DNA of 64,000 nt from Photobacterium indicum (GCF_003026215.1 NZ_PYOC01000018.1:1-64000), one strand, 5' to 3'. Counted from the stretch's first letter, positions 37,942 to 47,154 are shown. The notes: generated by a model not told the origin, from the sequence alone. A program made the numbers and translations.

Positions 37942-38670
37942 TTAAGCTTCTGCTACGAAACCATCTTGTTCAGCTTGAACAACGATATCTTGGTTACGAG
38001 CTTCAGTTACAGTTTGTGCTACAGCACCAGTGTAAAGCTGAATTGAACGGATTGCATCATCGTTACCAGGGATAACGAAGTCAACGCCGTCTGGGTTAGA
38101 GTTAGTATCTACAACAGAGAATACAGGGATACCCAGGTTGTTAGCTTCTTTAATAGCGATGTGTTCGTGATCAGCATCAATTACGAACATTGCGTCAGGA
38201 AGACCGCCCATGTTCTTGATACCACCTAGAGACTTTTCAAGTTTCTCCATTTCACGAGTACGCATTAGCGCTTCTTTCTTAGTTAGCTTTTCGAACGTAC
38301 CGTCAGCAGACTGAATTTCTAGCTCTTTCAGACGTTTGATTGACTGACGAACAGTTTTCCAGTTAGTCAGCATACCACCCAACCAACGGTTGTTTACGTA
38401 GTACTGATCACAGTTGATAGCTGATTCTTTGATAGATTCGCTGGCTGCACGCTTAGTACCAACGAAAAGCACCTTACCTTTACGAGCTGCAATCTTGTTG
38501 ATTTCAGCTAGTGCTTCGTTGAACATTGGTACAGTTTTCTCAAGGTTGATGATGTGTACCTTGTTACGAGCACCGAAAATGAATGGCTTCATTTTTGGGT
38601 TCCAGTAACGAGTTTGGTGACCAAAGTGTACACCAGCCTTAAGCATGTCGCGCATTGATACAGTTGCCAT
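37942..38670 (-). CDS. rpsB: Ribosomal protein S2
   Basis: Small-subunit protein S2, 242 aa, starting MATVSMRDMLKAGVHFGHQT and containing WNPKMKPFIFGARNKVHIINL and the C-terminal acidic tail. First gene of the leftward rpsB-tsf-pyrH-frr group. A long 5' leader precedes it, consistent with S2 autoregulation in gammaproteobacteria. Confidence 0.98.
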   Translation of the reverse strand: MATVSMRDMLKAGVHFGHQTRYWNPKMKPFIFGARNKVHIINLEKTVPMFNEALAEINKIAARKGKVLFVGTKRAASESIKESAINCDQYYVNNRWLGGMLTNWKTVRQSIKRLKELEIQSADGTFEKLTKKEALMRTREMEKLEKSLGGIKNMGGLPDAMFVIDADHEHIAIKEANNLGIPVFSVVDTNSNPDGVDFVIPGNDDAIRSIQLYTGAVAQTVTEARNQDIVVQAEQDGFVAEA

Positions 38671-38896
38671 TGAATAATTCCTCTATGGGGTTAGGCGTCC
38701 ACATATCCCATCCTACCGACCCTCTATCCATTTTACCTAAGTCCATAATGGGCTTATTAAAAATGGCGGGCACCCCGGAGCATGTGTCGATATGTGTGAG
38801 TGATTAATAAAAGTGTGTGTAATTTAACTAATAGAGTCGAAACCAAATTAGCTAATTACGGCGCGTTTTATACCATATCTTTATAGCAATAATCCA
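38671..38896 (-). promoter_or_regulatory. rpsB promoter and long 5' leader
   Basis: A -10 TATAAA (38867-38872) is followed by a GC-rich discriminator (ACGCGCC) typical of translation-gene promoters; a weak -35 TGGATT lies at 38891-38896. This leaves a leader of about 190 nt before rpsB. In E. coli a conserved rpsB leader mediates repression by S2, so this leader probably does too. The map promoter must lie in the remaining 38897-38994, where nothing distinctive was seen. Confidence 0.6.
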
Positions 38897-38994
38897 GACT
38901 AAGTTTAGTTGATGTATCTAAACTTGGTTTCCATCGCCCTTCCTCACTGTTAACATATGATTAATAGCAAACAGTAAAATATAGAGAATATTGT

Positions 38995-39822
38995 ATGAGC
39001 ATTAAGATCAAAACGGCTGATGAAATAGAAAAAATGCGCGTAGCCGGCCGTTTGGCTGCTGATGTGCTAGAGATGATTGAACCCCATGTAAAGGCGGGCG
39101 TAACGACAGAAGAGATAGATCGAATCTGTCACGATTTCATCACAAAAGAGCAGAACGCAATTCCTGCGCCGCTCAACTATCACGGTTTCCCTAAATCGGT
39201 TTGTACATCGATCAATCACGTTGTTTGCCACGGCATTCCCGCTGAAAAAGATGAAGACGTTAATGGCTCTTACAACAAACCTGCAGTACTAAAAGATGGC
39301 GACATCCTTAATATCGACATTACTGTTATTAAAGATGGCTACCACGGTGACACCTCTAAGATGTTTGAGATCGGTGAAGTATCACTGGATGACAAACGCT
39401 TATGCCGTGTTGCACAAGAAAGTCTTTACCTTGCAATTAAGAAGGTAAAACCTGGCACTAAACTAGGTGAAATTGGTACTGCGATTCAGAAATTCATTAA
39501 AACGGGTAACAGCCGTTTCTCTATTGTTAAAGATTACTGTGGGCATGGTATCGGTAACGAGTTTCATGAAGAGCCTCAGGTTGTTCATTACAAAAACAAT
39601 GACCGTACGGTATTAAAAGCAGGTATGTGTTTTACTATCGAACCGATGATCAATGCTGGTAAATTTGGCTGTGTATCTGACGATAATGATGGTTGGACTG
39701 TATATACTGTTGATGGCAAAAAATCAGCACAGTGGGAACATACACTACTGGTAACTGAAACTGGTTGTGAAGTGCTTACATTACGAAAAGATGAAACACT
39801 ACCTCGTATCATCAAAGCATAA
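38995..39822 (+). CDS. map: Type I methionine aminopeptidase
   Basis: Removes initiator Met from nascent proteins; dinuclear metal enzyme. The five metal ligands are visible: Asp in LNIDITV, Asp in GYHGDTSKMF, His in YCGHGIGNEFHEE, Glu in FTIEPMI and Glu in QWEHTLLV. At 275 aa it is about 11 longer than E. coli Map, with a longer loop around DEDVNGSYNKPAVLKD. It is divergent from rpsB, as in E. coli. Confidence 0.95.
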   Translation: MSIKIKTADEIEKMRVAGRLAADVLEMIEPHVKAGVTTEEIDRICHDFITKEQNAIPAPLNYHGFPKSVCTSINHVVCHGIPAEKDEDVNGSYNKPAVLKDGDILNIDITVIKDGYHGDTSKMFEIGEVSLDDKRLCRVAQESLYLAIKKVKPGTKLGEIGTAIQKFIKTGNSRFSIVKDYCGHGIGNEFHEEPQVVHYKNNDRTVLKAGMCFTIEPMINAGKFGCVSDDNDGWTVYTVDGKKSAQWEHTLLVTETGCEVLTLRKDETLPRIIKA

Positions 39823-39828
39823 TATTGA

Positions 39829-39853
39829 AAAAGTCGGCCATGTGCCGACTTTT
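39829..39853 (+). terminator. Terminator of map
   Basis: Perfect stem AAAAGTCGGC / GCCGACTTTT with loop CATGT, 7 nt after the stop codon. Confidence 0.85.
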
Positions 39854-39977
39854 CCTTAGTACGAACTCCTCCTCAACACTATCCTCCAACCGTTAGCAAT
39901 CTATCGATAACTACTACCCATTTATTACGATCCAGTTATAGTAAGACTAAGCACTACATCACAGGGCATGGACCGCG

Positions 39978-42602
39978 ATGATTGACACCTCTACGATAAC
40001 TAACCCTCAAACACTTCCTGTTGAAGCGATTACTCAAGAAAACTTGCGTAACACGCTTGAACAATTTGCTGAACAGCAAAAACAACAATTTATCCAGCAC
40101 CGTCCAGTAACCGATTTGGTACTGTCTCGCTCGACTTTCATTGATAAATTATTAATTCGTCTATGGGAACATTATGGCGTAAACCAGTATCCTGATATCG
40201 CATTAGTCGCTGTAGGTGGATATGGTCGGGGTGAGTTACATCCATTATCAGATGTCGATATTCTAATCTTAAGCGCTCAACCACTAAGTGATGAAACAGG
40301 AAAAATCATCAGTGCGTTTTTAACCTTTTTATGGGATCTGCGTTTAGAGGTCGGTCATAGTGTACGGACTATCGATGACTGTATTGAAATTGGCAGCAAT
40401 GATTTAACGGTTGCTACGAACCTAACCGAGGCACGCATACTCTGCGGCAGTGACGACGTATTTCAGTGCTTACAAGAACGTATTAGTGCAGGTGATTTCT
40501 GGCCGAGTGAAGACTTTTATCGGGCTAAATTAGAAGAACAAAAAACACGCCATGCCCGTTATCACGACACCACATATAATCTAGAACCTGATATCAAATC
40601 AAGCCCTGGCGGATTACGAGATATTCATACCTTAAGCTGGGTTGCACGCCGTCATTTTGGGGCGACCAGTTTGTTAGAGATGAGTCGATTTGGCTTTTTA
40701 ACTGATGCGGAATACCGTGAATTAGTTGAATGCCAAGATTCACTGTGGCGCATTCGTTTTGCCCTGCACATTGAGTTACGCCGCTACGATAACCGCCTCA
40801 CTTTTTCACACCAACCATCCGTTGCTGAAAATTTAGGCTACACCGGAGAAGGCAATCGCGGTGTCGAAATGATGATGAAAGAGTTTTATCGCACATTACG
40901 TCGCGTACTTGAACTCAATAAAATGTTACTTCAATTATTTGATCAAGCGATTCTCGAGAACGGAAAAACGGTTGAAACTATACAGCTTAGTGATGACTTT
41001 CAAATTCGCGGGCATTTAATTGAAGCAATCAAACCGGCATTATTCCAAGCCCGCCCTGAAACGATCCTTGATATGTTTTTGCACATAGCACAAAACGGTG
41101 ACATTGAAGGGATAGCGGCTCCGACACTTCGCCAACTGCGTACAGCTCGACGGCGTTTAAACGTGTTTTTAGTTGATATTCCCGAGGCCCGTGAAAAATT
41201 CATGGAATTGGTTCGCCAGCCAAATACTTTACAAAAAGCATTTCGCTTAATGCACCGTCATGGCGTTTTATCGGCATATTTACCTCAATGGAGTCAAATT
41301 GTAGGTCAGATGCAATTTGATTTGTTCCATGTATACACGGTCGATGAACACAGCGTTCGCCTTATCAAGAATCTCAATAAATTTAATGACCCAGAGAATC
41401 GAGAGCGTCACCCTATTTGCTGTGAGGTCTATCCAAGGATCATCAAAAAGGAATTACTCACCATTGCAGGTATTTTCCATGATATAGCCAAAGGCCGTGG
41501 TGGGGATCACTCTGAGCTTGGCGCAGTTGAAGCGCATAAGTTCTGTATTCAGCACGGTTTATCACGCCCAGAAGCTAACCTCATCGCTTGGTTGGTTCAA
41601 AAGCACCTACTGATGTCAGTCACCGCTCAGCGCCGAGACATCTATGATCCAGAAGTTGTCGCTGAATTTGCCAAAGAAGTGCGAGATGAGGAACGTCTCG
41701 ATTATTTGGTTTGCCTAACCGTGGCTGATATTTGCGCGACAAACCAAGAATTATGGAACAGCTGGAAACGCACTCTGCTCGCAGAGCTCTATTATTCGAC
41801 TCAAAAAGCGTTGCGCCGTGGATTAGAAAATACTCCTGATGTACGTGACCGTATCCGTCACAACCAACAGCTATCTTCTGCTATTTTGCGCGGAAAAGGC
41901 TTCGCACCTCGTGAAATAGAAGTACTGTGGCAACGTTTTAAAGCTGATTATTTCTTGCGTCATACACACAAGCAATTAGCCTGGCATGCCGAAGCGCTAC
42001 TCACGCATGATCATGACAAACCACTCATACTGCTGAGTAAAAAAGCGACAAGAGGGGGGACGGAGGTATTTGTTTATAACAAAGACAAAGCCAAGTTATT
42101 TGCAATTGTCGTATCAGAATTGGATAAGAAAAATCTCAGTGTTCACGATGCCCAAATCATGAACAGTAAAGACGGTTACACGCTTGATACATTTATGGTG
42201 CTAGATCCGAGCGGAAAAGCCATACCAGAAAATCGCCACAATACAATTCGACGCGCACTCGTTAACGCACTGACAAAAATGAAATCAGAGCGTAAAAATA
42301 AACGCGCACCACGTAAATTAATGCATTTTAACGTTAAAACTCAAGTGGACTTTTTGCCAACTAAAACGGGCAAAAAAACAACAATGGAGCTCATTGCGTT
42401 AGACATGCCGGGTCTGCTCGCTCGAATTGGTGCCGTGTTTGCTAAACAAAAAGTCAGTCTACAAGCCGCCAAAATTACCACCATTGGTGAGCGTGCAGAA
42501 GATTTCTTTATTTTAGTGAATGAGCACGGAAGTCCGTTAACTGAAGAGCATCAGCAAGCATTGAAAGAGGCGTTAATCATCAAGCTGACCCCTCAAGATT
42601 AA
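39978..42602 (+). CDS. glnD: Bifunctional uridylyltransferase/uridylyl-removing enzyme
   Basis: Nitrogen sensor that uridylylates PII when glutamine is low and de-uridylylates it when high; 874 aa. N-terminal nucleotidyltransferase domain (GGYGRGELHPLSDVDILIL, about 79-97), central helical domain, an HD hydrolase domain (FHDIAKGRGGDHSELG) and two C-terminal ACT domains that bind glutamine (about 690-870). It follows map as in E. coli, but dapD is not next. Confidence 0.97.
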   Translation: MIDTSTITNPQTLPVEAITQENLRNTLEQFAEQQKQQFIQHRPVTDLVLSRSTFIDKLLIRLWEHYGVNQYPDIALVAVGGYGRGELHPLSDVDILILSAQPLSDETGKIISAFLTFLWDLRLEVGHSVRTIDDCIEIGSNDLTVATNLTEARILCGSDDVFQCLQERISAGDFWPSEDFYRAKLEEQKTRHARYHDTTYNLEPDIKSSPGGLRDIHTLSWVARRHFGATSLLEMSRFGFLTDAEYRELVECQDSLWRIRFALHIELRRYDNRLTFSHQPSVAENLGYTGEGNRGVEMMMKEFYRTLRRVLELNKMLLQLFDQAILENGKTVETIQLSDDFQIRGHLIEAIKPALFQARPETILDMFLHIAQNGDIEGIAAPTLRQLRTARRRLNVFLVDIPEAREKFMELVRQPNTLQKAFRLMHRHGVLSAYLPQWSQIVGQMQFDLFHVYTVDEHSVRLIKNLNKFNDPENRERHPICCEVYPRIIKKELLTIAGIFHDIAKGRGGDHSELGAVEAHKFCIQHGLSRPEANLIAWLVQKHLLMSVTAQRRDIYDPEVVAEFAKEVRDEERLDYLVCLTVADICATNQELWNSWKRTLLAELYYSTQKALRRGLENTPDVRDRIRHNQQLSSAILRGKGFAPREIEVLWQRFKADYFLRHTHKQLAWHAEALLTHDHDKPLILLSKKATRGGTEVFVYNKDKAKLFAIVVSELDKKNLSVHDAQIMNSKDGYTLDTFMVLDPSGKAIPENRHNTIRRALVNALTKMKSERKNKRAPRKLMHFNVKTQVDFLPTKTGKKTTMELIALDMPGLLARIGAVFAKQKVSLQAAKITTIGERAEDFFILVNEHGSPLTEEHQQALKEALIIKLTPQD

Positions 42603-42790
42603 GGCTTAAGTATGACTACCTGATTCACTCGAATACCTTATTAATACGCATTCTTTACGCTAGATATTTTTTACTTAAAGGATGCGCGATCTTCACCACA
42701 TTCTGGATCGACTATCAGGACGTTATGATAGGTTCTTGCTACAGTTATTTTATTGCTCGTAAAATATAAAGACATTAAGCAGAGGCCCTT

Positions 42791-43171
42791 ATGTATCCAC
42801 ACCTCACCAGTATTGGTATTGAACAACCAGAAGCAATTGAACGTTACAGCCTGCGTCAAGAAGCCGCCAATGACATTCTGAAAGTCTATTTTGCAAAAAA
42901 TAAAGGTGAGCTGTTTGCAAAGAGTGTGAAATTTAAATTTCCTCGTCAGCGAAAATCCGTCTTAGTGAATAGCGGTAGCCGTGAATACAAAGAAATTACT
43001 GAAATAAATCGAACACTGACACATATTATTGATGAGCTCGATATCATCACTAAAAGAAAGCATACAGAAGTGGATATTAAGAAGAAAATTTTAGGTGACT
43101 TACGTCATTTAGAGCGCGTTGTAAGCCACAAAATATCAGAAATTGAAGCAGATTTAGAAAAATTAAAATAA
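42791..43171 (+). CDS. yaeH: UPF0325/DUF3461 family protein YaeH
   Basis: A 126-aa conserved cytoplasmic protein (MYPHLTSIGIEQPEAIERYS...) matching E. coli YaeH, which lies near glnD and dapD there. It is rich in charged helices toward the C-terminus (KHTEVDIKKKILGDLRHLER). Function unknown. It has its own 188-nt upstream region, in which no clear promoter was identified. Confidence 0.9.
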   Translation: MYPHLTSIGIEQPEAIERYSLRQEAANDILKVYFAKNKGELFAKSVKFKFPRQRKSVLVNSGSREYKEITEINRTLTHIIDELDIITKRKHTEVDIKKKILGDLRHLERVVSHKISEIEADLEKLK

Positions 43172-43180
43172 ACATCATTG

Positions 43181-43210
43181 ATTTCTGCTCTCTTCTTGAA
43201 GAGCAGAAAT
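43181..43210. terminator. Hairpin between convergent yaeH and yqcA
   Basis: Perfect ATTTCTGCTC / GAGCAGAAAT with a 10-nt loop between two convergent genes. The T-tract is weak, so efficiency is uncertain. Confidence 0.6.
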
Positions 43211-43216
43211 CATCAT

Positions 43217-43672
43217 CTAAGCGATTTGCTTCAAAAAACGGCTTAACCAAGGAAGCGTCGCTTCTAATGCATCAAAGCTAACGCAGGCATCAATATCTAA
43301 TCGCTCTGCAACAGGTTTAGCCTGCAGTTGTTGCAGCATCTCATCGAACTGTCGCCCGGCACCACAATAACGATCTTCGCCATAACTTGAATCCCCCATT
43401 GAAATCACGCCATAACTTAACTTAGGCACCAATGGAAATTGATCATTTAGCGCAACATATAGTGGTAAAAGGTTATCAGGCACTTCACCCTGCCCCGTTG
43501 TCGAGGTAATAACGACAATTGTGTCATTTTGATATGCTAAAAAATCATCAAGCTGAGGATCTAAATACAGCTGAGCCGTATGTCCATTACAGCTTAACTG
43601 GGTAATTACATCTTGGGCAACATCTTCAGCGCCGCCAAATACAGAACCAACAAATACACCAACTTTAGCCAT
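43217..43672 (-). CDS. yqcA: Flavodoxin YqcA (MioC-like)
   Basis: A 151-aa short-chain flavodoxin. The N-terminal VGVFVGSVFGGAEDVAQ forms the FMN phosphate loop (variant), and VVITSTTGQGEVPDN and GDSSYGEDRYCGAGRQFDEML are standard flavodoxin stretches. It lies downstream of truC exactly as E. coli yqcA. It probably carries electrons for an unidentified partner. Confidence 0.9.
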   Translation of the reverse strand: MAKVGVFVGSVFGGAEDVAQDVITQLSCNGHTAQLYLDPQLDDFLAYQNDTIVVITSTTGQGEVPDNLLPLYVALNDQFPLVPKLSYGVISMGDSSYGEDRYCGAGRQFDEMLQQLQAKPVAERLDIDACVSFDALEATLPWLSRFLKQIA

Positions 43673-43799
43673 AACGTCCTAGCCTTTATTTTCAGAGAAT
43701 CCAAAAATAAATTTGGCTTTTTATATTCGAAGATGCAAATAAGATAACCCGACAACGAGAGCTACCTCATTAAAAAAGTGGCGTGATGATAATTTATCA

Positions 43800-44537
43800 C
43801 TATTTTGAATTTAATAGCTCAGTAGACCAATTAAACTCTGACATCACCCGTAGCCATGTTTCATCAGTTGATGCTCGAATATCTAGCGTTTGCTTTGTTA
43901 CTGGATGAACAAACTGCAAACGGGAGGCATGCAGCATCAAACGATGGCAGTCATAGTTTTCACGGAACATACGGTTGTGGCGACCATCACCATGGTTTAC
44001 ATCACCAATAATGTGATGATTTAAATGGTGCATATGGCGACGCAGCTGGTGTTTACGGCCCGTTTCTGGTTTCATTTCAACTAAGCAATAACGGCTGGTC
44101 GCATAACGACCTACTGGAATGTTGGTTTCAACGGTGGCAAGTGGACTATAGGCTGTTACTGCTTCCTGAGCTTCCTGTTCTTCTGCTGCGTTTTTATCCG
44201 CAATTTTATCAAGCTCTTTTTTCAACGGATAATCAAGTACTGCAGCGTCTTTGATCCAACCACGAACAACTGCATGATATGTTTTATGTATCTCTCGCCC
44301 TGAAAATACCGGCATCATTTGCGACGCAATTTCACTCGATAAGCCAAATAATAACACCCCAGATGTAGGACGATCTAAACGATGAAGCGGAAATACATGC
44401 TGACCAATTTGGTCGCGTAATGTTTGCATTACAAATACCGTTTCATGGCGATCAAGCCAAGAGCGGTGAACCAACATGCCAGAGGGCTTATTAACCGCAA
44501 CTAAGTATTCATCTTGAAAAAGAATGTCTAATTCCAC
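43800..44537 (-). CDS. truC: tRNA pseudouridine(65) synthase
   Basis: RluA-family pseudouridine synthase of 245 aa that modifies U65 in tRNA-Ile1 and tRNA-Asp in E. coli. The catalytic Asp is in FPLHRLDRPTSGVLLFGLS; LVEMKPETGRKHQLRRHMHHL is the second conserved block. It starts 2 nt after the yqcC stop and is followed by yqcA, forming the yqcC-truC-yqcA operon. Confidence 0.95.
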   Translation of the reverse strand: MELDILFQDEYLVAVNKPSGMLVHRSWLDRHETVFVMQTLRDQIGQHVFPLHRLDRPTSGVLLFGLSSEIASQMMPVFSGREIHKTYHAVVRGWIKDAAVLDYPLKKELDKIADKNAAEEQEAQEAVTAYSPLATVETNIPVGRYATSRYCLVEMKPETGRKHQLRRHMHHLNHHIIGDVNHGDGRHNRMFRENYDCHRLMLHASRLQFVHPVTKQTLDIRASTDETWLRVMSEFNWSTELLNSK

Positions 44538-44539
44538 AA

Positions 44540-44860
44540 TTATTGAGCCTTAAATAAGTTATCTAACTCACGTGTTACGCCAAGAATAATATTTATCCCA
44601 CTATCGTGCTTCATTGCTTCTTCAACATAAGGGGAAAGTTCAAAATGTTGAGGTAACGGTTGTTTCAGCGCGATAAGCTGGGTCATTCTCGGAATAAAAA
44701 CCCACTGCAACCATTGACTACAAGAGAGCGAATCCACAGCAAAAGGTTCCGTACTCGCAAGTGCCACATCACTTGGTGGTACATTTTCCCACAAGTCGGC
44801 ATTGCGTAAGGCAGCCTCAAGCTTTTCTAGTAACAACATGCTATGACGATATTTATCCAT
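44540..44860 (-). CDS. yqcC: YqcC family protein
   Basis: A 106-aa helical protein of unknown function, recognised by MLLLEKLEAALRNADLW and the conserved QWLQWVFIPRM and PLPQHFELSPYVEEAM. The start at 44860 is preferred because GAGG lies 9 nt upstream; a Met 15 nt earlier overlaps that site. In E. coli yqcC flanks csrB; here the Csr RNA array is on its other side, 1.7 kb away with two genes in between. Confidence 0.9.
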   Translation of the reverse strand: MDKYRHSMLLLEKLEAALRNADLWENVPPSDVALASTEPFAVDSLSCSQWLQWVFIPRMTQLIALKQPLPQHFELSPYVEEAMKHDSGINIILGVTRELDNLFKAQ

Positions 44861-45034
44861 GCAACAAATCCTCATGAAATTGGCGCGCTAGAATACCATT
44901 TCATCCCCCGCCACCCAACAACGGATACACAGACAATCAAGGTTCAGGTACTTAATGACATGATTTACGCAATTGAATAGTCAGTTAATTACTGTCTTTG
45001 ATATACTCACGAATCAGATTTAGGAGCAATAACT

Positions 45035-46081
45035 ATGTCCATGGATAAATTTCATACCCTTACCCAATTACTTGATAATGCTGGTTGTCAGTACAAGATT
45101 TTCGACCTTGGTCGCCGTGTTTGCGAAATTGATATCGAGCAATTCAAAGCTGTAGAAGAAAATCGTCAGCCTTATCCATGGCCATTGCAGCAGCATGCGC
45201 ACCTTTCTATCTCTTTTTGGCAGAACAATAATGCACCTTGGGTTTGGTTCTTACGTTTACCATTAGACGAGCGTGGGCTATTAAAGCAAGCCGCTGTGGG
45301 TGATTTTATCAAGTATGTTATCGAAGCCATGGGCGCAACGCTCAATGCTGAGCCGACAGAAGAAGAACAAGAGAAATTAGCCGCGAACCCATACACATTT
45401 AAGCCGAATGACGACAAAATGGCGATTTTTCATGCCCAATTACGTCACGTTCTCTCATTATCGACCAGCCAGTATTATGAGCATGCTCAGCTATTTCTAA
45501 GTGGTGATCTCGGCTGGGAACAGTGGCAAGGTGTCGGTCTGCAAGGTTTGGCTGATATCTGTGCAAGAATAAAGCAAGAAAATAACAGCACGTTACTAAG
45601 AAAAGCAGTGAACAATCTGCCAATGACCCCTCTTTATGCATTACTGGGTTGTTTAGAGCATTGTGATATTCCAGAAACACTGAGCAAGCGTTTAGAAGAA
45701 AGATTACACACAGAAATGGCATCTTCAGAGCCAGATCTCTTCTTACTCGCCGCTATTATTCGTTCGCTTGCAGGTAGCAACGCTGTCACGCTTACAGAGC
45801 AGCTTAATGTCTTGCTACAACATACCGAACTTTGTCACCCTGAAGTCTTAGTCGCAATTGCAGGACGCTGTTGGTATGGTTTAGCAAACACAGACACCGC
45901 AAGCCTATTCTTATTACGCCTTGCTGAAACAAAAGATCAAACGCTATTTAATCAGCTGTTTACTGATCTTGTCATGTTGCCTTTACTTCGCGGAATTATG
46001 CTTCAAGTTCTTCACAGCCAAGCAAACCCTGCATTAGTTGAAGCGATAACTCAGCTTCAACAACATGCTCATAATAAATAG
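45035..46081 (+). CDS. DUF3549 family protein
   Basis: A 348-aa protein (MSMDKFHTLTQLLDNAGCQY...) of a family found in Vibrionaceae and relatives, with no assigned function. It looks soluble, with an N-terminal domain to about residue 110 (WPLQQHAHLSISFWQ, VWFLRLPLDERGLLKQAA) and a helical repeat-like C-terminal half rich in Leu. It is divergent from yqcC and followed by the DUF3301 gene after 61 nt. A good RBS (AGGAG) precedes it. Confidence 0.85.
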   Translation: MSMDKFHTLTQLLDNAGCQYKIFDLGRRVCEIDIEQFKAVEENRQPYPWPLQQHAHLSISFWQNNNAPWVWFLRLPLDERGLLKQAAVGDFIKYVIEAMGATLNAEPTEEEQEKLAANPYTFKPNDDKMAIFHAQLRHVLSLSTSQYYEHAQLFLSGDLGWEQWQGVGLQGLADICARIKQENNSTLLRKAVNNLPMTPLYALLGCLEHCDIPETLSKRLEERLHTEMASSEPDLFLLAAIIRSLAGSNAVTLTEQLNVLLQHTELCHPEVLVAIAGRCWYGLANTDTASLFLLRLAETKDQTLFNQLFTDLVMLPLLRGIMLQVLHSQANPALVEAITQLQQHAHNK

Positions 46082-46142
46082 TCTGTGCTATTTTAAGGAT
46101 ATTAAGATCTGTTGATTTTTATTAAGGATAGTCTTATTCGTT

Positions 46143-46457
46143 ATGGATAACTTAATCGCAATCTTGCTGGTCGCATTCGGCGCATATTTATTTTGGCAGC
46201 AACGACGCCAAACTGAATTCGCCGAAAAGTTCATTAAACAACGCTGTAAAAACCTTGGCTTGCAATTACTCAGCACAGCAAGAGGTTCCCATAAGCTAAA
46301 AGATAATAAAGGTAATTGGGGATGGCGAACGGTGTACTTGTTTGAATTCTCTGCCAATGGACATGACTATTATGAAGGGATTGTCGAAATGAAAGGGTTT
46401 AGACCCATGACGTTCTATGTGCCAGCTCATCATATTCCAGACGTTGAAATTGATTAA
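46143..46457 (+). CDS. DUF3301 family small membrane protein
   Basis: A 104-aa protein with one N-terminal membrane helix (DNLIAILLVAFGAYLFWQQ) and a cytoplasmic part containing KQRCKNLGLQLLS and WRTVYLFEFSANGHDYYEG, which match DUF3301. Function unknown. It probably shares a transcript with DUF3549 upstream. Its stop lies 76 nt before the 3' end of the first Csr RNA gene on the other strand. Confidence 0.85.
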   Translation: MDNLIAILLVAFGAYLFWQQRRQTEFAEKFIKQRCKNLGLQLLSTARGSHKLKDNKGNWGWRTVYLFEFSANGHDYYEGIVEMKGFRPMTFYVPAHHIPDVEID

Positions 46458-46533
46458 TGATAATGAAGGTAGATGCTCGTTAACGATAGGCTAAAGCCTA
46501 ATAGCAAAACACTGAATGTTAGATAGCAGACAT

Positions 46534-46968
46534 AAAAGAGCGGGCGCGACTTGCGTCGCGCCCTTAGGTCTTACTTGCAGCAATCCGGCTACTATGGTGC
46601 TCCCTGCATCATTCCATTGACTGCTGTAATCCGTCAGCATTGTCCTTTTATCTTCGTCCTGAAGAGATCCTTTGGCTTTCCTTAACCCGTCGATACATCC
46701 TATATCAACTCTCATCTCCTTCCTGGAGGTGTCCTTTACTTCAACCCTGAAGTGTTCCTTTATGCCTCTATCCTAGAGGTGTCCCTAACTTCGTCCTGAA
46801 GTGGTCCTTTTGTCATCCTGACCAGTAAACATCCTGCTTACTGTTACCGAATCCTTCGGTGGTCCTTTTACTATCCATGTTCGATATATCATCCTGATAC
46901 ACCGGTCTCATCCTGAGACTACCAAATCCTTGGCTTTTTCCTGTTCCGTTCCGTCAGTTCCTTCCGAC
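46534..46968 (-). ncRNA. csrB: CsrB-family CsrA-antagonist sRNA, copy 1
   Basis: About 435 nt, transcribed leftward. The RNA begins GTCGGAAGGAA and has about 30 GGA motifs by hand count, many in the loops of short hairpins such as CTTCAGGACGAAG, CCTCTAGGATAGAGG, TCTCAGGATGAGA and TCAGGATGA. These are CsrA-binding sites. The 3' part, GATGCAGGGAGCACCATAGTAGC then CGGATTGCTGC, parallels the E. coli CsrB tail (GAGCAGGGAGCAACAAAAGTAGC...GAATGCTGC). The terminator GGGCGCGAC/GTCGCGCCC plus TTTT is at 46534-46563. The locus lies between yqcC and syd as csrB does in E. coli. It should sequester CsrA and relieve its control of carbon, motility, biofilm and virulence mRNAs. Confidence 0.93.
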
Positions 46969-46975
46969 ACCAATA

Positions 46976-46981
46976 AGATTA
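46976..46981 (-). promoter_or_regulatory. -10 box of Csr RNA copy 1
   Basis: TAATCT, 7 nt before the inferred +1 G at 46968. No good -35 is present at the right spacing, which fits an activator-dependent promoter. Confidence 0.6.
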
Positions 46982-47089
46982 CGCCGAATCCTTAAAAAAA
47001 GAACCACCTAGCAAAAAATACTGTATGACGAAATAAACACCTCGAACCAAAAAACATAAAACCCCAATACAAACAGCATCTTAACCAAT

Positions 47090-47124
47090 ATCATGTGATT
47101 TTAGCTTACCTAAAATCACATGAT
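47090..47124. repeat. Perfect 15-bp inverted repeat between activator box and promoter of Csr RNA 1
   Basis: ATCATGTGATTTTAG (47090-47104) and CTAAAATCACATGAT (47110-47124) with a 5-bp spacer. It lies 122-156 bp upstream of the copy-1 start and 12 bp from the GacA-type box. No equivalent is seen at copies 2 or 3. It could be an operator specific to copy 1 or a cruciform; no U-tract is present. Confidence 0.7.
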
Positions 47125-47136
47125 TTCCCACAGCTT

Positions 47137-47154
47137 TGTAAGAGATCTCGCACA
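47137..47154 (-). promoter_or_regulatory. GacA/UvrY/VarA-type activator box, Csr RNA 1
   Basis: TGTAAGAGATCTCGCACA on the plus strand, matching TGTAAG-N6-CTTACA at 10 of 12 fixed positions. Its outer edge is 186 bp upstream of the inferred +1 at 46968. Confidence 0.75.

Larger units (their letters stand above)
46523..46984. repeat. 462-bp repeat, copy A (covers first Csr RNA gene)
   Basis: Read by eye, this matches 48088-48549 at every base (offset 1565). It runs from just past the terminator to 3 bp upstream of the -10 box. Sequences on both sides then diverge completely. The repeat unit is therefore the transcribed gene plus its -10, not a larger duplicated segment. Confidence 0.9.

Noticed and set aside
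42671..42859. Open frame of 62 aa opposite the start of yaeH
   Set aside because: Antisense to yaeH and its upstream region with no supporting features.
46088..46357. Open frame of 89 aa antisense to the DUF3301 gene
   Set aside because: Shadow frame; the plus-strand DUF3301 product has a membrane helix and family motifs.
46491..46715. Open frame of 74 aa (and a 64-aa twin at 48086-48280) on the minus strand
   Set aside because: It lies inside the Csr RNAs, reads through GGA hairpins and the terminator, and is identical in two copies because the RNA genes are; no family resemblance.
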